64,000 bases of DNA, from the NCBI GenBank assembly GCA_965221295.1, contig OZ244879.1, forward strand, positions 1,798,001-1,862,000, read 5' to 3'. Each line of letters begins with the position of its first letter. The first letter of the stretch is position 1. The stretch is from Bin87 sp965221295 (GTDB lineage: Bacteria; Chloroflexota; Dehalococcoidia; Lucifugimonadales; UBA3495). A program made the translations under genes and the position numbers. The notes beneath the pieces are model-generated. The model saw only the letters and a list, made by a program, of their open reading frames with translations, searched no databases and had not been told where the DNA came from. Below are positions 1 through 9,579 of the stretch, in pieces.

Positions 1-175
1 GCACAGATAGCCCACGCGCAGGCCGCTGAGGGCGTAACCTTTGGACATGACTTGCAGACCACCACGTTCTTGCTGGAGCTGGCGTAACCTTCCAGCGACT
101 GGTCGCAACCCACGTAGTCGACGTGGGCTTCATCAATCAGGTAGCAGAAATCATCTCTTCGCCTCCGACGAGTTT
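1..175 (-). pseudogene. Fragment of a PLP-dependent aminotransferase, frameshifted
   Basis: On the minus strand the residues LIDEAHVDYVG, then NVVVCKS, then MSKGYALSGLRVGYLC can be read. This is the pattern of fold-type I aminotransferases (histidinol-phosphate aminotransferase-like): the acidic DEA motif, then the SK..xLSGLRvGY loop that carries the PLP lysine. The two halves lie in different frames around position 48, so the piece is frameshifted, and the rest lies outside the window. The upstream end at about 175 is only where similarity fades. The specific subfamily cannot be told. Confidence 0.4.
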
Positions 176-237
176 GCCGCGCCGTTTGGTCGAACGCGGC
201 CGGGCTCCCACTGGAGTCCATGGGAGCGACCACATTG

Positions 238-1242
238 TCATGGAATGCGGTCTAGGAGAGCGCCCAGGCTCCATTGCCCCCGCTTGTGAATGCCCCAGCA
301 GGCCACCGACTTGTTGGCCCGCAACCCACACGTGTAGTCCCGACCCGCATATATTGAGACCAATTTCAACCCCGGGGGCGGCACTGACTGACCCTTGCCG
401 TACAGACCCCAGCATACTGGAGTTCCATCGGCTCTCAGGCCGCAAGAGTGTTGAGAGCCGGCGCTGATTGTGGTGAACTTTTCTCCAAGGGTCGGCGTTA
501 TGATTGTTACGCTGAGGTTAGGGTCCGGCGGCGCCAATTGGTCTCCTTGCAGCGCCGCTTGGCCGTGCTTGTTCCATCCCCAACAGACTGGCGTTCCGTC
601 AGCGCGAAGGGCGCAGGTATAACCAGTGCCGCTATCGATGTCAACGAATCGCTCGCCCTTTGGCGGGTCGGCTTGTCCGAACCTATTGTTTCCCCAACAA
701 ATTGCAGCCCCGTCGGAGCGCAACCCACACACGTGACCAGTGCCGCTACTAATCTTGATAAACCTCTCATCTGGAGGAGGCCATTTTTTGACATCATCGC
801 TCCCCTCTATGCCAGTTTCTAATGCTCCCCAACATGCCGTCGTCCCATCAGCCCGCAGACCGCAGGTGTAGTCGTGGCCCGACGTGATCGACGTGAATTT
901 CTCCCCCTCCGGCGGGCTGGCTTGACCCGATTCGTTTCCTCCCCAACACACGGGCGTACCGTCGTTCCTTAGACCACACGAATGGTACGTGCTGCCGGTG
1001 ACGTCGATGAAACGCCGCCACCGAGGTGGCGACTCTTGGCCGAATTCAGGCTTGCGCAGTTGGTTGGAGACCCCGATGCCCCAGCACGCCGCCAAACCGT
1101 TAGGACGCAGACCACAAATGTGGCTTTCTCCTCCATTGATTTCCGTCAACCTGGGGTCAGGCCAATACGCCAGAAGCCAGACGCCCAGCGCTATGCCCAA
1201 GACTACCACCCCCAACACTTTTACCCGCTTTCGTGTGATCAT
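238..1242 (-). CDS. Secreted or membrane-anchored RCC1-like beta-propeller protein
   Basis: The 334-residue protein starts MITRKRVKV, followed by a hydrophobic stretch (about residues 8-26) that fits an uncleaved anchor or signal peptide. Seven copies of a unit of the form G..xxCGLRxDGTxxCWG follow, matching the bacterial RCC1-like repeat; seven units would close one seven-bladed propeller. Each unit has two cysteines, so disulfide-stabilised blades are plausible outside the cytoplasm. An upstream start would overlap the membrane-protein gene ending at 1257; ATG at 1242 leaves a 14-base gap and is preferred. The function is probably protein-protein or surface binding; the ligand is unknown. 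Confidence 0.75.
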   Translation of the reverse strand: MITRKRVKVLGVVVLGIALGVWLLAYWPDPRLTEINGGESHICGLRPNGLAACWGIGVSNQLRKPEFGQESPPRWRRFIDVTGSTYHSCGLRNDGTPVCWGGNESGQASPPEGEKFTSITSGHDYTCGLRADGTTACWGALETGIEGSDDVKKWPPPDERFIKISSGTGHVCGLRSDGAAICWGNNRFGQADPPKGERFVDIDSGTGYTCALRADGTPVCWGWNKHGQAALQGDQLAPPDPNLSVTIITPTLGEKFTTISAGSQHSCGLRADGTPVCWGLYGKGQSVPPPGLKLVSIYAGRDYTCGLRANKSVACWGIHKRGQWSLGALLDRIP

Positions 1243-1256
1243 GATCGTGCAACCCA

Positions 1257-1817
1257 CTAGCCAACCAAGCCCCAGAACCCAATCAGGGCGCCATTGGCCA
1301 GCCAGCCATGGGCCAACGGCGTCGCCAGCAACGCCTTCAGTTCCCTGGTGAATCTCACCGGCGGCTCCTGTTCCTCTGGCTGGACAAGACCGTTCCTCCA
1401 CCCTCGAAACCTGAGCAGAGAATAGATCAGCAAGCCGGTGGACAGCGCCAGGATCAACGACACGATGGCCAGAGCCGCGTCTATAGGTTCGACCCGAAGA
1501 CTTAGGAACAACATAAACGCCAACTGGAGAACCCATACCAGGTAGACCACGACGCAGGGCGGCCCAACCAAGTACCGAGGCGGGGTTCTGCCTTTCAGAC
1601 GCTGCACCAAGTAGACCATGGGAACCAGAAATAGCAGGCTGCTCAGCAACCCCAACCCAGCGTAGGGAAGGAATGACAACCCCCGGCGACGTGCCAACAC
1701 GCCACAGACCAACGCCCCCATTGGCGCCAGCGTCAATCCGATGAACGTCCAGAATATCGGCCAGCCAACCAGAGCCGCGTATGAAACCGAAATATACGCC
1801 CAAAACAATATAAACAT
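1257..1817 (-). CDS. Multi-pass integral membrane protein, unknown function
   Basis: The 186-residue protein is very hydrophobic. It has about five candidate membrane segments (roughly residues 2-20, 22-42, 50-72, 85-108 and 115-137), a basic loop VLARRRGL and a soluble C-terminal tail. I do not recognise a family. It lies 14 bases upstream of the RCC1-like gene on the same strand, so the two are probably co-transcribed; it might be a membrane partner of the propeller protein, which is inference from position only. Confidence 0.6.
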   Translation of the reverse strand: MFILFWAYISVSYAALVGWPIFWTFIGLTLAPMGALVCGVLARRRGLSFLPYAGLGLLSSLLFLVPMVYLVQRLKGRTPPRYLVGPPCVVVYLVWVLQLAFMLFLSLRVEPIDAALAIVSLILALSTGLLIYSLLRFRGWRNGLVQPEEQEPPVRFTRELKALLATPLAHGWLANGALIGFWGLVG

Positions 1818-1864
1818 GCGAAACCACTACCTATGCTTCGTCTTTGGTTTTTGCCTGCAGATTG

Positions 1865-4800
1865 CTAATGGCCCGATTCCAAGTCCAGCTCATCGAAGAG
1901 ATCGACGAAAGATGGTCCGATTTTCACCGCGTCCTTGGCGGTCAGCTTGATGTGTACCCACCTTTGACCACCATTCCAATCAGGCAAGCCTGCCGCGCAG
2001 CGGAAAGCGCCCGCCGATTCCTGCTGGCAGTATGTGGCCAAGTCGGTGCGGGTATGTGAATCCGGTATCCCGGATGACCGAAACACATCAATCTCGACTT
2101 TCATATGTGCTAGTTTCACGATACACCCTTCCGTTACGGTCCAAACGACATTCAATTCAGTTCCCGACCGGATGGCGGTGGCGTTCGACAACAATGGCAA
2201 CTGCGGCGAGTCGCAAAACGCGAATTGGGGGTCATTGTCTAGGTCCGCGTCGGCCAAATCCTGTTGGGTAACCGGCCAACCCTTGTGGTTCACTCCACCG
2301 AAACCGCACCGGTACATCAAATCGCCCACGGAACCGTCACCGCAGACATCGCCCAGCTTGGCCGCCGCCAAATATGCGGGTATCAGCGCCTGCGAGTGCA
2401 CGGACACGCATTGCGCGTAATCCCTCAGAATCCAAAGCGCGTAGTCCGTTGAATCCTGACAACCATACTTGTTGATGTCCGCCCGCGCCTTGCGGTCTGC
2501 GAGATTTTTGTTCCGTGGATTCCACGCCTCGTCTAACTCCTCCGTAGGGTGATTGTTTTCCCCCGACATCCTCTGCAACGTGCCGTAGGCAACGTCGTGC
2601 TTTTTACACGAAGGCACGGGCCCGTCGGCGAATGTGCTGCATGACCAGTCGCCGAAACCTAACCAATTATACTTGTCCGCTGTTCTATTGGCCGACAAAA
2701 TCGTGGAATCGCCAGAATTCAGCCAGAAGCTATGAGGTGTGTCGAATACCAGGCAATTGAGCGCGTCGATCTTCCCCTGTTCAGTCGCTGGCTCCGCGTC
2801 CCCAATGCAATCCAGCCCAGTGCCCGTGACCGGCGGCTCGTCAATCACGTTCTCCGAAATGTGTTTCATCATCGCCTTCACCACGGGCGGCGAACCTAAA
2901 CCGTTCACGTAGTCTTGCCCTCCGGTGGTCGCCAACCACTTGCTGTGCAGTTCCGACGCAGCCGCCACCTGGATGACCTCAGCTTGCACCACGCTATGCA
3001 CAGCGCCGAAGTAACCGTGTTGCGCGTCGCAGCTGTCCACGATGGTTTTGGTGGCTCCGGTGTACCCGTTGTAAAGCGAGTCAATATTCCCGAACTGTAT
3101 CGTAGAGCTGGGAGCCACCGCCGCCCCGACCCCGCCGTCCGAACCGACGCCAGCAACCGCGTCATTGACGCATTGTAACAGCGCGGTTTCCGCCGTCTGG
3201 TGGGAGGTCGCTTCGGCCAACCGGTCGCCAAGAGATTCAAGCGTCTCCAAGAATACCATAACCTCATCCCACACCACTTCCGCTTCCGCTGAGGACTCCA
3301 GGTCTCCGTAGCGGACCGTGGCACGGAAAAAGCGTACGTCGGATTCAGCGGACCCAACCGAGTGGGTTGAGCCAGTTGAGGCCAGGTTCTCCCAGGTCCC
3401 ATCAACCTTCTCCTCCCACTTGTAGGTAGCCGCGGCTCCAGCAGGAGCGCTGGTTGCGGTTGCCGTCAGGGTTACGGTATCGCCACTGACTGGAAATTCG
3501 ATGTCAGGCGATACGGATACCTCTAGCGGAACGTTCTGCAGTGTCAGGGTGTAGGCGCCCAGTTGACCGACTTCGAAGGTCGTGGCCTGGATCGTGTAAC
3601 TGCCCGCCGGCAAGATCTGCAATATCCTCGAGTCAGTCTGGCCATACTCCAGGTCATCGGACATCGCCAACTCCCGACCTCTTTTGTCCTTGCCTTCCCG
3701 CAGGTACAACACGGCGTCAAAGCTGTTCGAGGACAGATCAACCTGCGTCAGGGCTGCCTCAGACAGGGTGAAGGAGTAGTAGTCGTTATACGCGCCGTCG
3801 TAGCAGTCTCCCTGGGCCAGTTCCCCACTGACCGTCTGCGTTGCCGACAGCTGCCCCAGGTCTTGGATGTCAGGACACTGTGGCTTCTCCTTTACCGCGA
3901 TCTTGACAGACGCCGTATCCGCGCCGCCCCGGCCGTCGGAAGCCTGCACAGTGAGGGTGTGCAGCTGAGCCGTGTCGTAATCCAAAACTCCGGCCAAGGT
4001 GATTTGGCCGGTGTTTCCGTCGATGGCGAAAACGCCAGTTTCGCTCTCCTCGGTGAAGGCGTAGGTCACCGTGTCTTCCGGATTAGGGTCGGTGGCCGAC
4101 ACCCAACCCACCTGGCTGCCCACGGTCGTTGCTTCCAGCGCCTCGAACTCGTAGGCGGACGCCAGGAAGGCCGGGGGATGATTCCCGATAGCCGGGTCGA
4201 TGTCGTCATCGTCAATGGTAAACACGGCGGTGGCTTGCTCGCCTGCAATTACCCCAGTAGGCAAAGTCCCGAACCCCAGAGTCACGGTTTCGTCGTCGTA
4301 CTCGGCGTCATCCTCGTTGGTTTCAACCGTGAAGGACGCGGCGGTGGCGCCGGCGGCGATGACCACGTTCACCGCGCCATCGGCCAGGCCCGTGATGTCA
4401 TAATCTTCAATCTCCGCCGGGTCCGTCACCCCGGCGCCCACGGTAACGGGGATGGTCAGTTCTTGACCCGCAGCGCTGCTCAGCAGAACGGTTACTGTTT
4501 CCGTCTCCCCCTCGTCAACCGAGTAGCTCGCGTCTCCGAAGGACACGCTGCGGTCTTCGGTGGTCGCCCACACTATGGGGCTCCAATCTCCCCATACGGC
4601 GCTGTAGAGCTGCCCGTTGCCTCTGGCGCGTACCTGGAATTCATACCACCGACCGGCTAACAGCCCCGTGATCGATTGGCTGTTTTCGGTGGTGTGGACA
4701 TCCTCCAACCAGTCCATAGTTGCGCCACTCACTCTCCACCGCAACTGATACCTATCCGCATTGGGTACCGCGTCCCATGTCAGAATTATCTCCAAGTCGC

Positions 4801-5995
4801 TGGCCGCCACCGCCGAGACGTTCGATGGCGCCGGCGCCCTGGGCGGAGGTCTTTGGTCGCCGAATTCCTGCCAGGTGGCCACCCCATCGCCGTTCCAGTC
4901 CGCCTTCAACGCCGGGTATTGCCCGGAGGTTCCAAAGTCCCACACTCCTGCATCCCAATCGGCGTAGATGCCCGTGGCGTCAGTGGGCGTCTGCAACTCC
5001 GTGGTGGTCTTGCCTTCACCTCCGTCGCTATCGATCAACCCGCTGGTTTCCGTGTCCCAGAAGCTGCTGGTCACCGCGTAGTAACTATCCCCAGACCCAA
5101 TGAGACCACCGATGTAGGCTTGTTCCGAAAGGTACCATGGCCGGTATGCCCCTCCCGTGGAATAGTTGGCATTCAAAGGGCCGCTATTGGAACCCACCAG
5201 ACCACCGGCTCGTATGCTTTTCGCCGTTCCAGTAGCATAACTGGAGTTTATGGTTCCTCCGTTGTCGCCCACTAGGCCTGCGCCATCGAAGCCCCCGTCA
5301 ACCCGCGCAGTGGAGTAACTGACGGAGACCGTGCCCGAGTTCAACCCGAGCAGTCCTCCCGCGCTGGAAAAAGGAGCCTCGGCCCACACGCTTCCAGCGG
5401 AGTAGCTTTCCGTCACCGTACGCCAGTTAGACCCCGCCAACAAACCAGCCCCTACGGTTGCGCTACCCGTGGTGGACGAATTTGACGTTCTTTCCGATAC
5501 GAGGGCGTCCTCCAGCCCCACCCTCTTCACGGTTCCGATCACCACACCGAAGAGGCCCAGATACTCTTGCTTTCGCACTATGAACAGGTTGCTGATGATG
5601 TGACCGTTACCGTCGAAGGTCCCGATGTAGGGGCTGCCGAGGTTGCCTATGGAATCCCAACCCTCGCCATCATTCCAGTAGGCATCCCCCGCCGCGTCGG
5701 ACTGACCCGAGGTCCCTCCTTCGTCGTCCGATGCCGGCGGCATATCCGGCGACCAAGGCGCTGGCGTCGCCCCCGGCGCGCCGGGCGGCAGTGGGGTAGC
5801 CGTAACTTTAGGCGGCGCGCGTGTGGGCTCCAGCGTAGGAGGTGGCGGAGGTTCCACATTCCCAGGCTCGACCGTCGGGTCGGCGTGGGAGTGGACGATT
5901 GCGCCGGCAACGAGCGCTGCGGCGCCGCTGTTTGGCCGACTAGCGAATCTTGCCAAGTCCAGCGCCAGCAGCGTATCCACACCTTTTTGCTCCAA
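1865..5995 (-). CDS. Giant multidomain surface protein: GLUG, FnIII, Calx-beta, cadherin, PPC-like, PLA2-like end
   Basis: A 1,376-residue reading frame. In order it shows a Pro/Thr-rich linker (about 45-80), GLUG-type repeats with GGLVGSNSG-like units (about 115-330), a fibronectin III-like domain (about 390-480), a Calx-beta domain (SVSFGDASYSVDEGE, about 485-595), a cadherin domain (GQITLAGVLDYD, about 605-705), a PPC-like domain (about 715-825), an Ig-like segment, and a C-terminal region with SCKKHDVAYG resembling the Cys-His-Asp core of phospholipase A2. This points to an extracellular adhesin or enzyme. The N-terminus is odd: the first ~20 residues match the tail of an NYN-domain protein, the start would be a TTG without a clear ribosome site, and no classical signal peptide is seen. 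The true start is uncertain and the gene may be a chimera. Confidence 0.7.
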   Translation of the reverse strand: MEQKGVDTLLALDLARFASRPNSGAAALVAGAIVHSHADPTVEPGNVEPPPPPTLEPTRAPPKVTATPLPPGAPGATPAPWSPDMPPASDDEGGTSGQSDAAGDAYWNDGEGWDSIGNLGSPYIGTFDGNGHIISNLFIVRKQEYLGLFGVVIGTVKRVGLEDALVSERTSNSSTTGSATVGAGLLAGSNWRTVTESYSAGSVWAEAPFSSAGGLLGLNSGTVSVSYSTARVDGGFDGAGLVGDNGGTINSSYATGTAKSIRAGGLVGSNSGPLNANYSTGGAYRPWYLSEQAYIGGLIGSGDSYYAVTSSFWDTETSGLIDSDGGEGKTTTELQTPTDATGIYADWDAGVWDFGTSGQYPALKADWNGDGVATWQEFGDQRPPPRAPAPSNVSAVAASDLEIILTWDAVPNADRYQLRWRVSGATMDWLEDVHTTENSQSITGLLAGRWYEFQVRARGNGQLYSAVWGDWSPIVWATTEDRSVSFGDASYSVDEGETETVTVLLSSAAGQELTIPVTVGAGVTDPAEIEDYDITGLADGAVNVVIAAGATAASFTVETNEDDAEYDDETVTLGFGTLPTGVIAGEQATAVFTIDDDDIDPAIGNHPPAFLASAYEFEALEATTVGSQVGWVSATDPNPEDTVTYAFTEESETGVFAIDGNTGQITLAGVLDYDTAQLHTLTVQASDGRGGADTASVKIAVKEKPQCPDIQDLGQLSATQTVSGELAQGDCYDGAYNDYYSFTLSEAALTQVDLSSNSFDAVLYLREGKDKRGRELAMSDDLEYGQTDSRILQILPAGSYTIQATTFEVGQLGAYTLTLQNVPLEVSVSPDIEFPVSGDTVTLTATATSAPAGAAATYKWEEKVDGTWENLASTGSTHSVGSAESDVRFFRATVRYGDLESSAEAEVVWDEVMVFLETLESLGDRLAEATSHQTAETALLQCVNDAVAGVGSDGGVGAAVAPSSTIQFGNIDSLYNGYTGATKTIVDSCDAQHGYFGAVHSVVQAEVIQVAAASELHSKWLATTGGQDYVNGLGSPPVVKAMMKHISENVIDEPPVTGTGLDCIGDAEPATEQGKIDALNCLVFDTPHSFWLNSGDSTILSANRTADKYNWLGFGDWSCSTFADGPVPSCKKHDVAYGTLQRMSGENNHPTEELDEAWNPRNKNLADRKARADINKYGCQDSTDYALWILRDYAQCVSVHSQALIPAYLAAAKLGDVCGDGSVGDLMYRCGFGGVNHKGWPVTQQDLADADLDNDPQFAFCDSPQLPLLSNATAIRSGTELNVVWTVTEGCIVKLAHMKVEIDVFRSSGIPDSHTRTDLATYCQQESAGAFRCAAGLPDWNGGQRWVHIKLTAKDAVKIGPSFVDLFDELDLESGH

Positions 5996-6400
5996 TTGGG
6001 GATGGAACTGCCAGCGTTTTCTGAACTCAGCTAGCAGCGCCTCCGGCGTCAGACCGAGGTTGGTAGCGGCGCCGGCGAGCGCGGCCAGTATGGGGCGCTC
6101 TAGGGGTGAGTTCCTCTCGACGAGATGCCCTAGGCGAAGCTCCAGATCAGGGGTCTAGGCTATGGCGTTGAACGCTCTCTGTTGACCTGAGTATCTGCGG
6201 TCAGAAGCGCCAAATGCGCTGTCGTACCGGTAAACTCGATCAAGATTCCGCTCAGGCCGGCGACTGGAGCCAAAATCGCGGAACCAAGCCACTATGTCCG
6301 TGGCTATTGGGCGAAGGTTGCTGCGGTTGTTGCCAACGGCTTTGGCGCCTTCGGCGTGAAGGTAGCCAATATCGACAAATCCGGCGTGAGTTTGGGGCAT
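5936..6400 (-). pseudogene. NYN-domain (LabA/DUF88-like) gene broken by an in-frame TAG
   Basis: From ATG at 6400 the frame reads VDIGYLHAEGAKAVGNN, VYRYDSAFGASDRRYSGQQ and AFNAIA, then a TAG at 6157-6155. In the same frame it continues with TPDLELRLGHLVER, FRKRWQFHP and QKGVDTLLALDLARFA. These are the successive conserved blocks of bacterial NYN-domain proteins (PIN-like fold, putative ribonucleases), including the early catalytic Asp in VDIGYL and the KGVDTLLALDL block. The C-terminal part, with the usual G(D/S)D acidic motif, is absent: the frame runs directly into the giant surface protein. The TAG could instead be recoded or a sequencing error. Confidence 0.65.
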
Positions 6401-6414
6401 AGGGAACGATCCAT

Positions 6415-6446
6415 TGCAATAAAGAACGGCCCCGTCTCCGGGGCCG
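6415..6446 (-). terminator. Probable intrinsic terminator (minus strand)
   Basis: A perfect 8-bp stem (6427-6434 with 6439-6446) and 4-base loop is followed on the minus strand by TTCTTTATT. It lies just upstream of the NYN start at 6400, so it would end transcripts arriving from beyond 6450 or act as an attenuator. Confidence 0.55.
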
Positions 6447-6624
6447 TGGCCTCAACGAGACCGTACGCACAGACCCCTTTTTGACCCGGGTCATAGGCCA
6501 AGACCCCAATAGGGCCGTACTTGAGAGTCCTTTCCAGGACATCTACCAATATCATCCCCTATTGCCCCGCGTCAACCGAGGCAATTTCGCTACTCCCCTA
6601 TGAGCAATCAGGTATGATGTAACC

Positions 6625-6978
6625 ATGGCGAACCGAGCGAAAAATTCGCAGCGGATCAAGACGCTACAGTATCCTGGTCGTATGACCAACGCTGGCTACG
6701 ACGCGCTGGACGCAACGTTGCCAGCGTCCGGCGCGCTGTACAACGCGCTGTTCTTGCAACGCCGCCACATGGCTGGCGGCCGCAACACCCACGCCCGCGA
6801 AAAGCTGCGCTGGCAAAGCTGAAGTAGTGGCGGGTGAGAATATCACCCGCCTGGGCGCGGTCCAGGCTGGCGCAGGGAACTCCTGCCAGGTGAGCCGCCT
6901 GACCCACAAGGGCCTAAGCAGATACGGCAAGCAATCGCGCTTGCCGCTGCTGTTCACAAAAATGCGCACTCCTGCCTA
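6625..6978 (+). pseudogene. Relic of a TnpB-like transposase N-terminus
   Basis: The first 65 codons give MTNAGYDALDATLPASGALYNALFLQRRH, which resembles the N-terminal helix of IS200/IS605-type TnpB proteins (…LYNALLxQRR). After a stop at 6820, another frame shows LTHKGLSRYGKQSRLPLL, resembling the next TnpB block (GLSRYDQsr.LT.LR). The catalytic RuvC part is absent. The match is from memory of the family and modest; the piece is non-functional whatever its origin. Confidence 0.35.
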
Positions 6979-7015
6979 GCCGGAGTAGCGTCATTCCCGC
7001 GACCCACCCCACAGG

Positions 7016-8677
7016 TTAGCCACCGCCATTGCAGGTCGCCTGGTTGCCCTCAATCGTCGCCACCTTGCTCGGGCCCACCACCTGCTTGACGCCGTCCACG
7101 TCCACGTATCCCGTCGCCGTCAACAGATAACCGTCATCCGACGACAGGCAGATCACGATCCAAACCAGAGTCTGGTCACGGTCATAGGTGGCGGCCTTAA
7201 CCACTCTGTTGTCGGACTTCGAAATGACCGACAACCCAACGCCGTCCGGATGGCCGAAATACTCCCACTGCGCGCTGAGCACATGACCGTCGTAGCGCCA
7301 TTGCAGATTCGTCACGCCCGACGGCGACTCCGGCACGATCACCGGCTCGTGACCGATGGCCGCCGCATTGTGCAGACGCACGAACCAGCAGTACTCCTGA
7401 TCCGACGACGCATCCGGATCAATGCTCATGTCCCGCATCTCGTTGGGATACAACGACACGCTGAGGCGGTAGTTATCGTGACCAAGCCCCTTCGCCTCAA
7501 AGGTCCGATGCTTGGAATGACTGGTGTCGCAATTGAACTCGCCCTCATGCTTGGGCGCCAGCCAGATGTCGAACCGTTCGCTATGCTCCGACTTCGCCGC
7601 CATCATTGTGATATCAACAATATGTAGATCGGCAGCCAGGACGATCTGGTCGTCATGCCACTTGGCCGATACGTTGGACATGTTGATCAGAATCGGGTCC
7701 ACCGGAACTTTGAGAACCTCATGAGAACGCGGCCCCATGCCCTTGTTCACCAGATCCACCACCTGATTGGTCCGGTTGCGTGTCAACGTGAATGAGGATG
7801 ACGACGGACAGCTGGAGCCAGCGTTAGGATTGTTGTAATTCGTCACGCGCAACGAACGCTGCCCATCATCGTCCACCATGCCTAACGTCTGATGATCAAA
7901 CTCGTCCGACGAACAGCCACCGTGATCCGGCGGCGCAACCGCATTCAGCACGTGATCAAGCTCACCCATCAATAGCGGGTTGCCCGCAGCGTCACGATGA
8001 TCGCCTGACATGCTCATGTCATTGCCTTCACCGTCGCCAATGATTAGGCGACTTCCCGTCGCCGGTGAACTATCCGAGGCGGCAGACGCGCCAGCAGTGA
8101 TCAGCTCACGCTTGCCAGTGCGCCAGACATCGATGCCTGGGAACATGGCGCCAGCGGGCGGCAGCCATTCATCTGGCTGATGCGCCGCCCACATGCGCTG
8201 CATCCAATCCTGCAGCGCATCCTCGTCCGCCGGCGTGAGACGATAAAATGTTTTGACGCCGCCGTCGTAGTAGTGCGCGGCGTGCGGCGCGCCCCGCATG
8301 GTGATCGTCATCATCCGCCAGTCACGCTGGTGGTACTGGGATTGCGTACGCTTGAAGCGACTGCCCAGCAAATAATGCACCAGCTCGCCAGCGTCGGTGC
8401 GCGCGCCTGCTTCAGTGTCCCAGTACGACGCGTCAAACTCCACCCAGTGGAAACCTCGTTCCAACCGGAACGTGCCGTGGCCCACGCCATCGATCACCGG
8501 ACCCTGACGGAAATCCAGGCTATCGACCACGAAAGAACGATCCACCTGGGAGCCGTCGCCGGTGGCAACCATCGGCGCGGCAACGATGGCCACGATGGCC
8601 AAAAGAAACGCGGCCCACACGTAGGGCCAGGCGCCCCGACGACCATTCAGCAAATTGGCGAAAGACACGACTTCCAT
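7016..8677 (-). CDS. Exported protein, paralogue of the six-repeat protein
   Basis: The protein is about 553 residues from ATG 8677 (a GTG lies two codons earlier). A basic N-terminus and hydrophobic segment (WPYVWAAFLLAIVAIVAAPM, about residues 16-37) fit a signal peptide or anchor. The following region shares LVHYLLGSRFKRTQ and the ..WxQRMW pattern with the protein encoded at 9580-13191 (LVHYYLGSRFKRSQ), so the two share a homologous N-terminal domain. The second half has no repeats and no family I recognise. A mini CRISPR-like array lies about 300 bases upstream. Function unknown; probably cell surface or secreted. Confidence 0.65.
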   Translation of the reverse strand: MEVVSFANLLNGRRGAWPYVWAAFLLAIVAIVAAPMVATGDGSQVDRSFVVDSLDFRQGPVIDGVGHGTFRLERGFHWVEFDASYWDTEAGARTDAGELVHYLLGSRFKRTQSQYHQRDWRMMTITMRGAPHAAHYYDGGVKTFYRLTPADEDALQDWMQRMWAAHQPDEWLPPAGAMFPGIDVWRTGKRELITAGASAASDSSPATGSRLIIGDGEGNDMSMSGDHRDAAGNPLLMGELDHVLNAVAPPDHGGCSSDEFDHQTLGMVDDDGQRSLRVTNYNNPNAGSSCPSSSSFTLTRNRTNQVVDLVNKGMGPRSHEVLKVPVDPILINMSNVSAKWHDDQIVLAADLHIVDITMMAAKSEHSERFDIWLAPKHEGEFNCDTSHSKHRTFEAKGLGHDNYRLSVSLYPNEMRDMSIDPDASSDQEYCWFVRLHNAAAIGHEPVIVPESPSGVTNLQWRYDGHVLSAQWEYFGHPDGVGLSVISKSDNRVVKAATYDRDQTLVWIVICLSSDDGYLLTATGYVDVDGVKQVVGPSKVATIEGNQATCNGGG

Positions 8678-8990
8678 CCTCACAGGGTTGGTTCACAAAC
8701 GATGCCAGCATCATAGCCAACAGCAGCAACGTTGGCAATGCTGTGAGATAAAGCGGCCCATCCGCTCGATTTCGAAGCTCCACTCTGGCGCATTCAGTGT
8801 AGCGAAATTCCCGCGTCAACCACTTTTGACGAATAATCGACAACCGGTTTGGCCGCTCTACTTCCTTGGGGGCAGCCTCGCCGAGTTGCAGTTGCCGCTC
8901 CGCCCCAGCCCGGATGCGTGGGATGTCAAACTCCAGGATACCGGAGTGATGCGCAAGCGGCGCTCTTGGCAATTCCGACTTTGATGCGAC

Positions 8991-9099
8991 GTTTCAATGG
9001 GGCCACCGCCTCTCGACGGTGGCAATATGTTGCAGAAGGCCGGCGAGATCAGGCAGCAGCCTTGCTTCAATGGGGCCACCGCCTTTCGACGGTGGCAAT
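8991..9099. CRISPR. Two-repeat CRISPR-like mini-array A
   Basis: Two 36-nt repeats (8991-9026 and 9064-9099) flank one 37-nt spacer. The repeats differ at two positions. Each has a 6-bp inverted repeat CCACCG/CGGTGG, and on the minus strand each ends ATTGAAAC (copy 1) or ATTGAAGC (copy 2); ATTGAAAC is a common 3' end of CRISPR repeats. No cas genes occur in the window, so this is an orphan or decayed array. The same repeat occurs at 13560-13669. Confidence 0.6.
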
Positions 9100-9177
9100 C
9101 GATACCAGCCTACCCCAGCGCCGAGAGCCACGTGGACTGGATGGCAGATGGGCTGTGGGGTAGGCTGGTCGCTTTGG

Positions 9178-9558
9178 TTAGTGACTGGTGATGACGGTGA
9201 CGTCCTCGTCCGCATAAGCGGCAAGGACCATCTTCATCAGGGTCCAGGTTTCGTCCATGGACAGCTGCTTCTGCACTTCGTATCCCTGTCCCGCATAGTC
9301 GCGGTATGCGAGAAGAGGCTGCTGGCCGGTGTGGCCAACGCTACAGCCCTCTTCGAAGCCGAATTCACCCTGGTCGGTGCGCTCCGCCAGGGCAGGCGCT
9401 TGGCCATCTGCCCAGTCGTACAGACCTTGCAACACCGTGCCGTCGCCCAGTGGGCCCGTGATGGAAGTGTAGCGACCGTAGCGGTCGTACACTTCCATCC
9501 TCGCATTGGGCTGCACGCCTTGATTGTAGGGGTGGTAGCCCAGGGCGCTGCTAGCCAT
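9178..9558 (-). CDS. Small hypothetical protein, duplicated upstream
   Basis: 126 residues, acidic and aromatic-rich, with no signal peptide or recognised domain. It begins 22 bases after the stop of the six-repeat gene and is likely co-transcribed. A 3' fragment of a related gene lies at 13248-13502: PALAERTDQGEFGF matches PALADRTDHGHFGF, and AYRDYAGQGYE matches AYRDYAGDGFE. So a unit containing this gene and the secreted paralogue seems to have been duplicated. Function unknown. Confidence 0.55.
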   Translation of the reverse strand: MASSALGYHPYNQGVQPNARMEVYDRYGRYTSITGPLGDGTVLQGLYDWADGQAPALAERTDQGEFGFEEGCSVGHTGQQPLLAYRDYAGQGYEVQKQLSMDETWTLMKMVLAAYADEDVTVITSH

Positions 9559-9579
9559 GTCGGACAGGCCAGGCAGCCG

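Noticed and set aside
8520..8972. Minus-strand frame of 150 residues overlapping the start of the exported paralogue
   Set aside because: It overlaps a well-supported gene start in another frame, has no recognised motif and spans the spacer near the CRISPR-like array.
8991..9099. Reading the mini-array as a simple inverted-repeat terminator
   Set aside because: The full 36-nt unit, not just the stem, is conserved between copies with spacer-sized intervals, so CRISPR-like origin fits better, though not proven.
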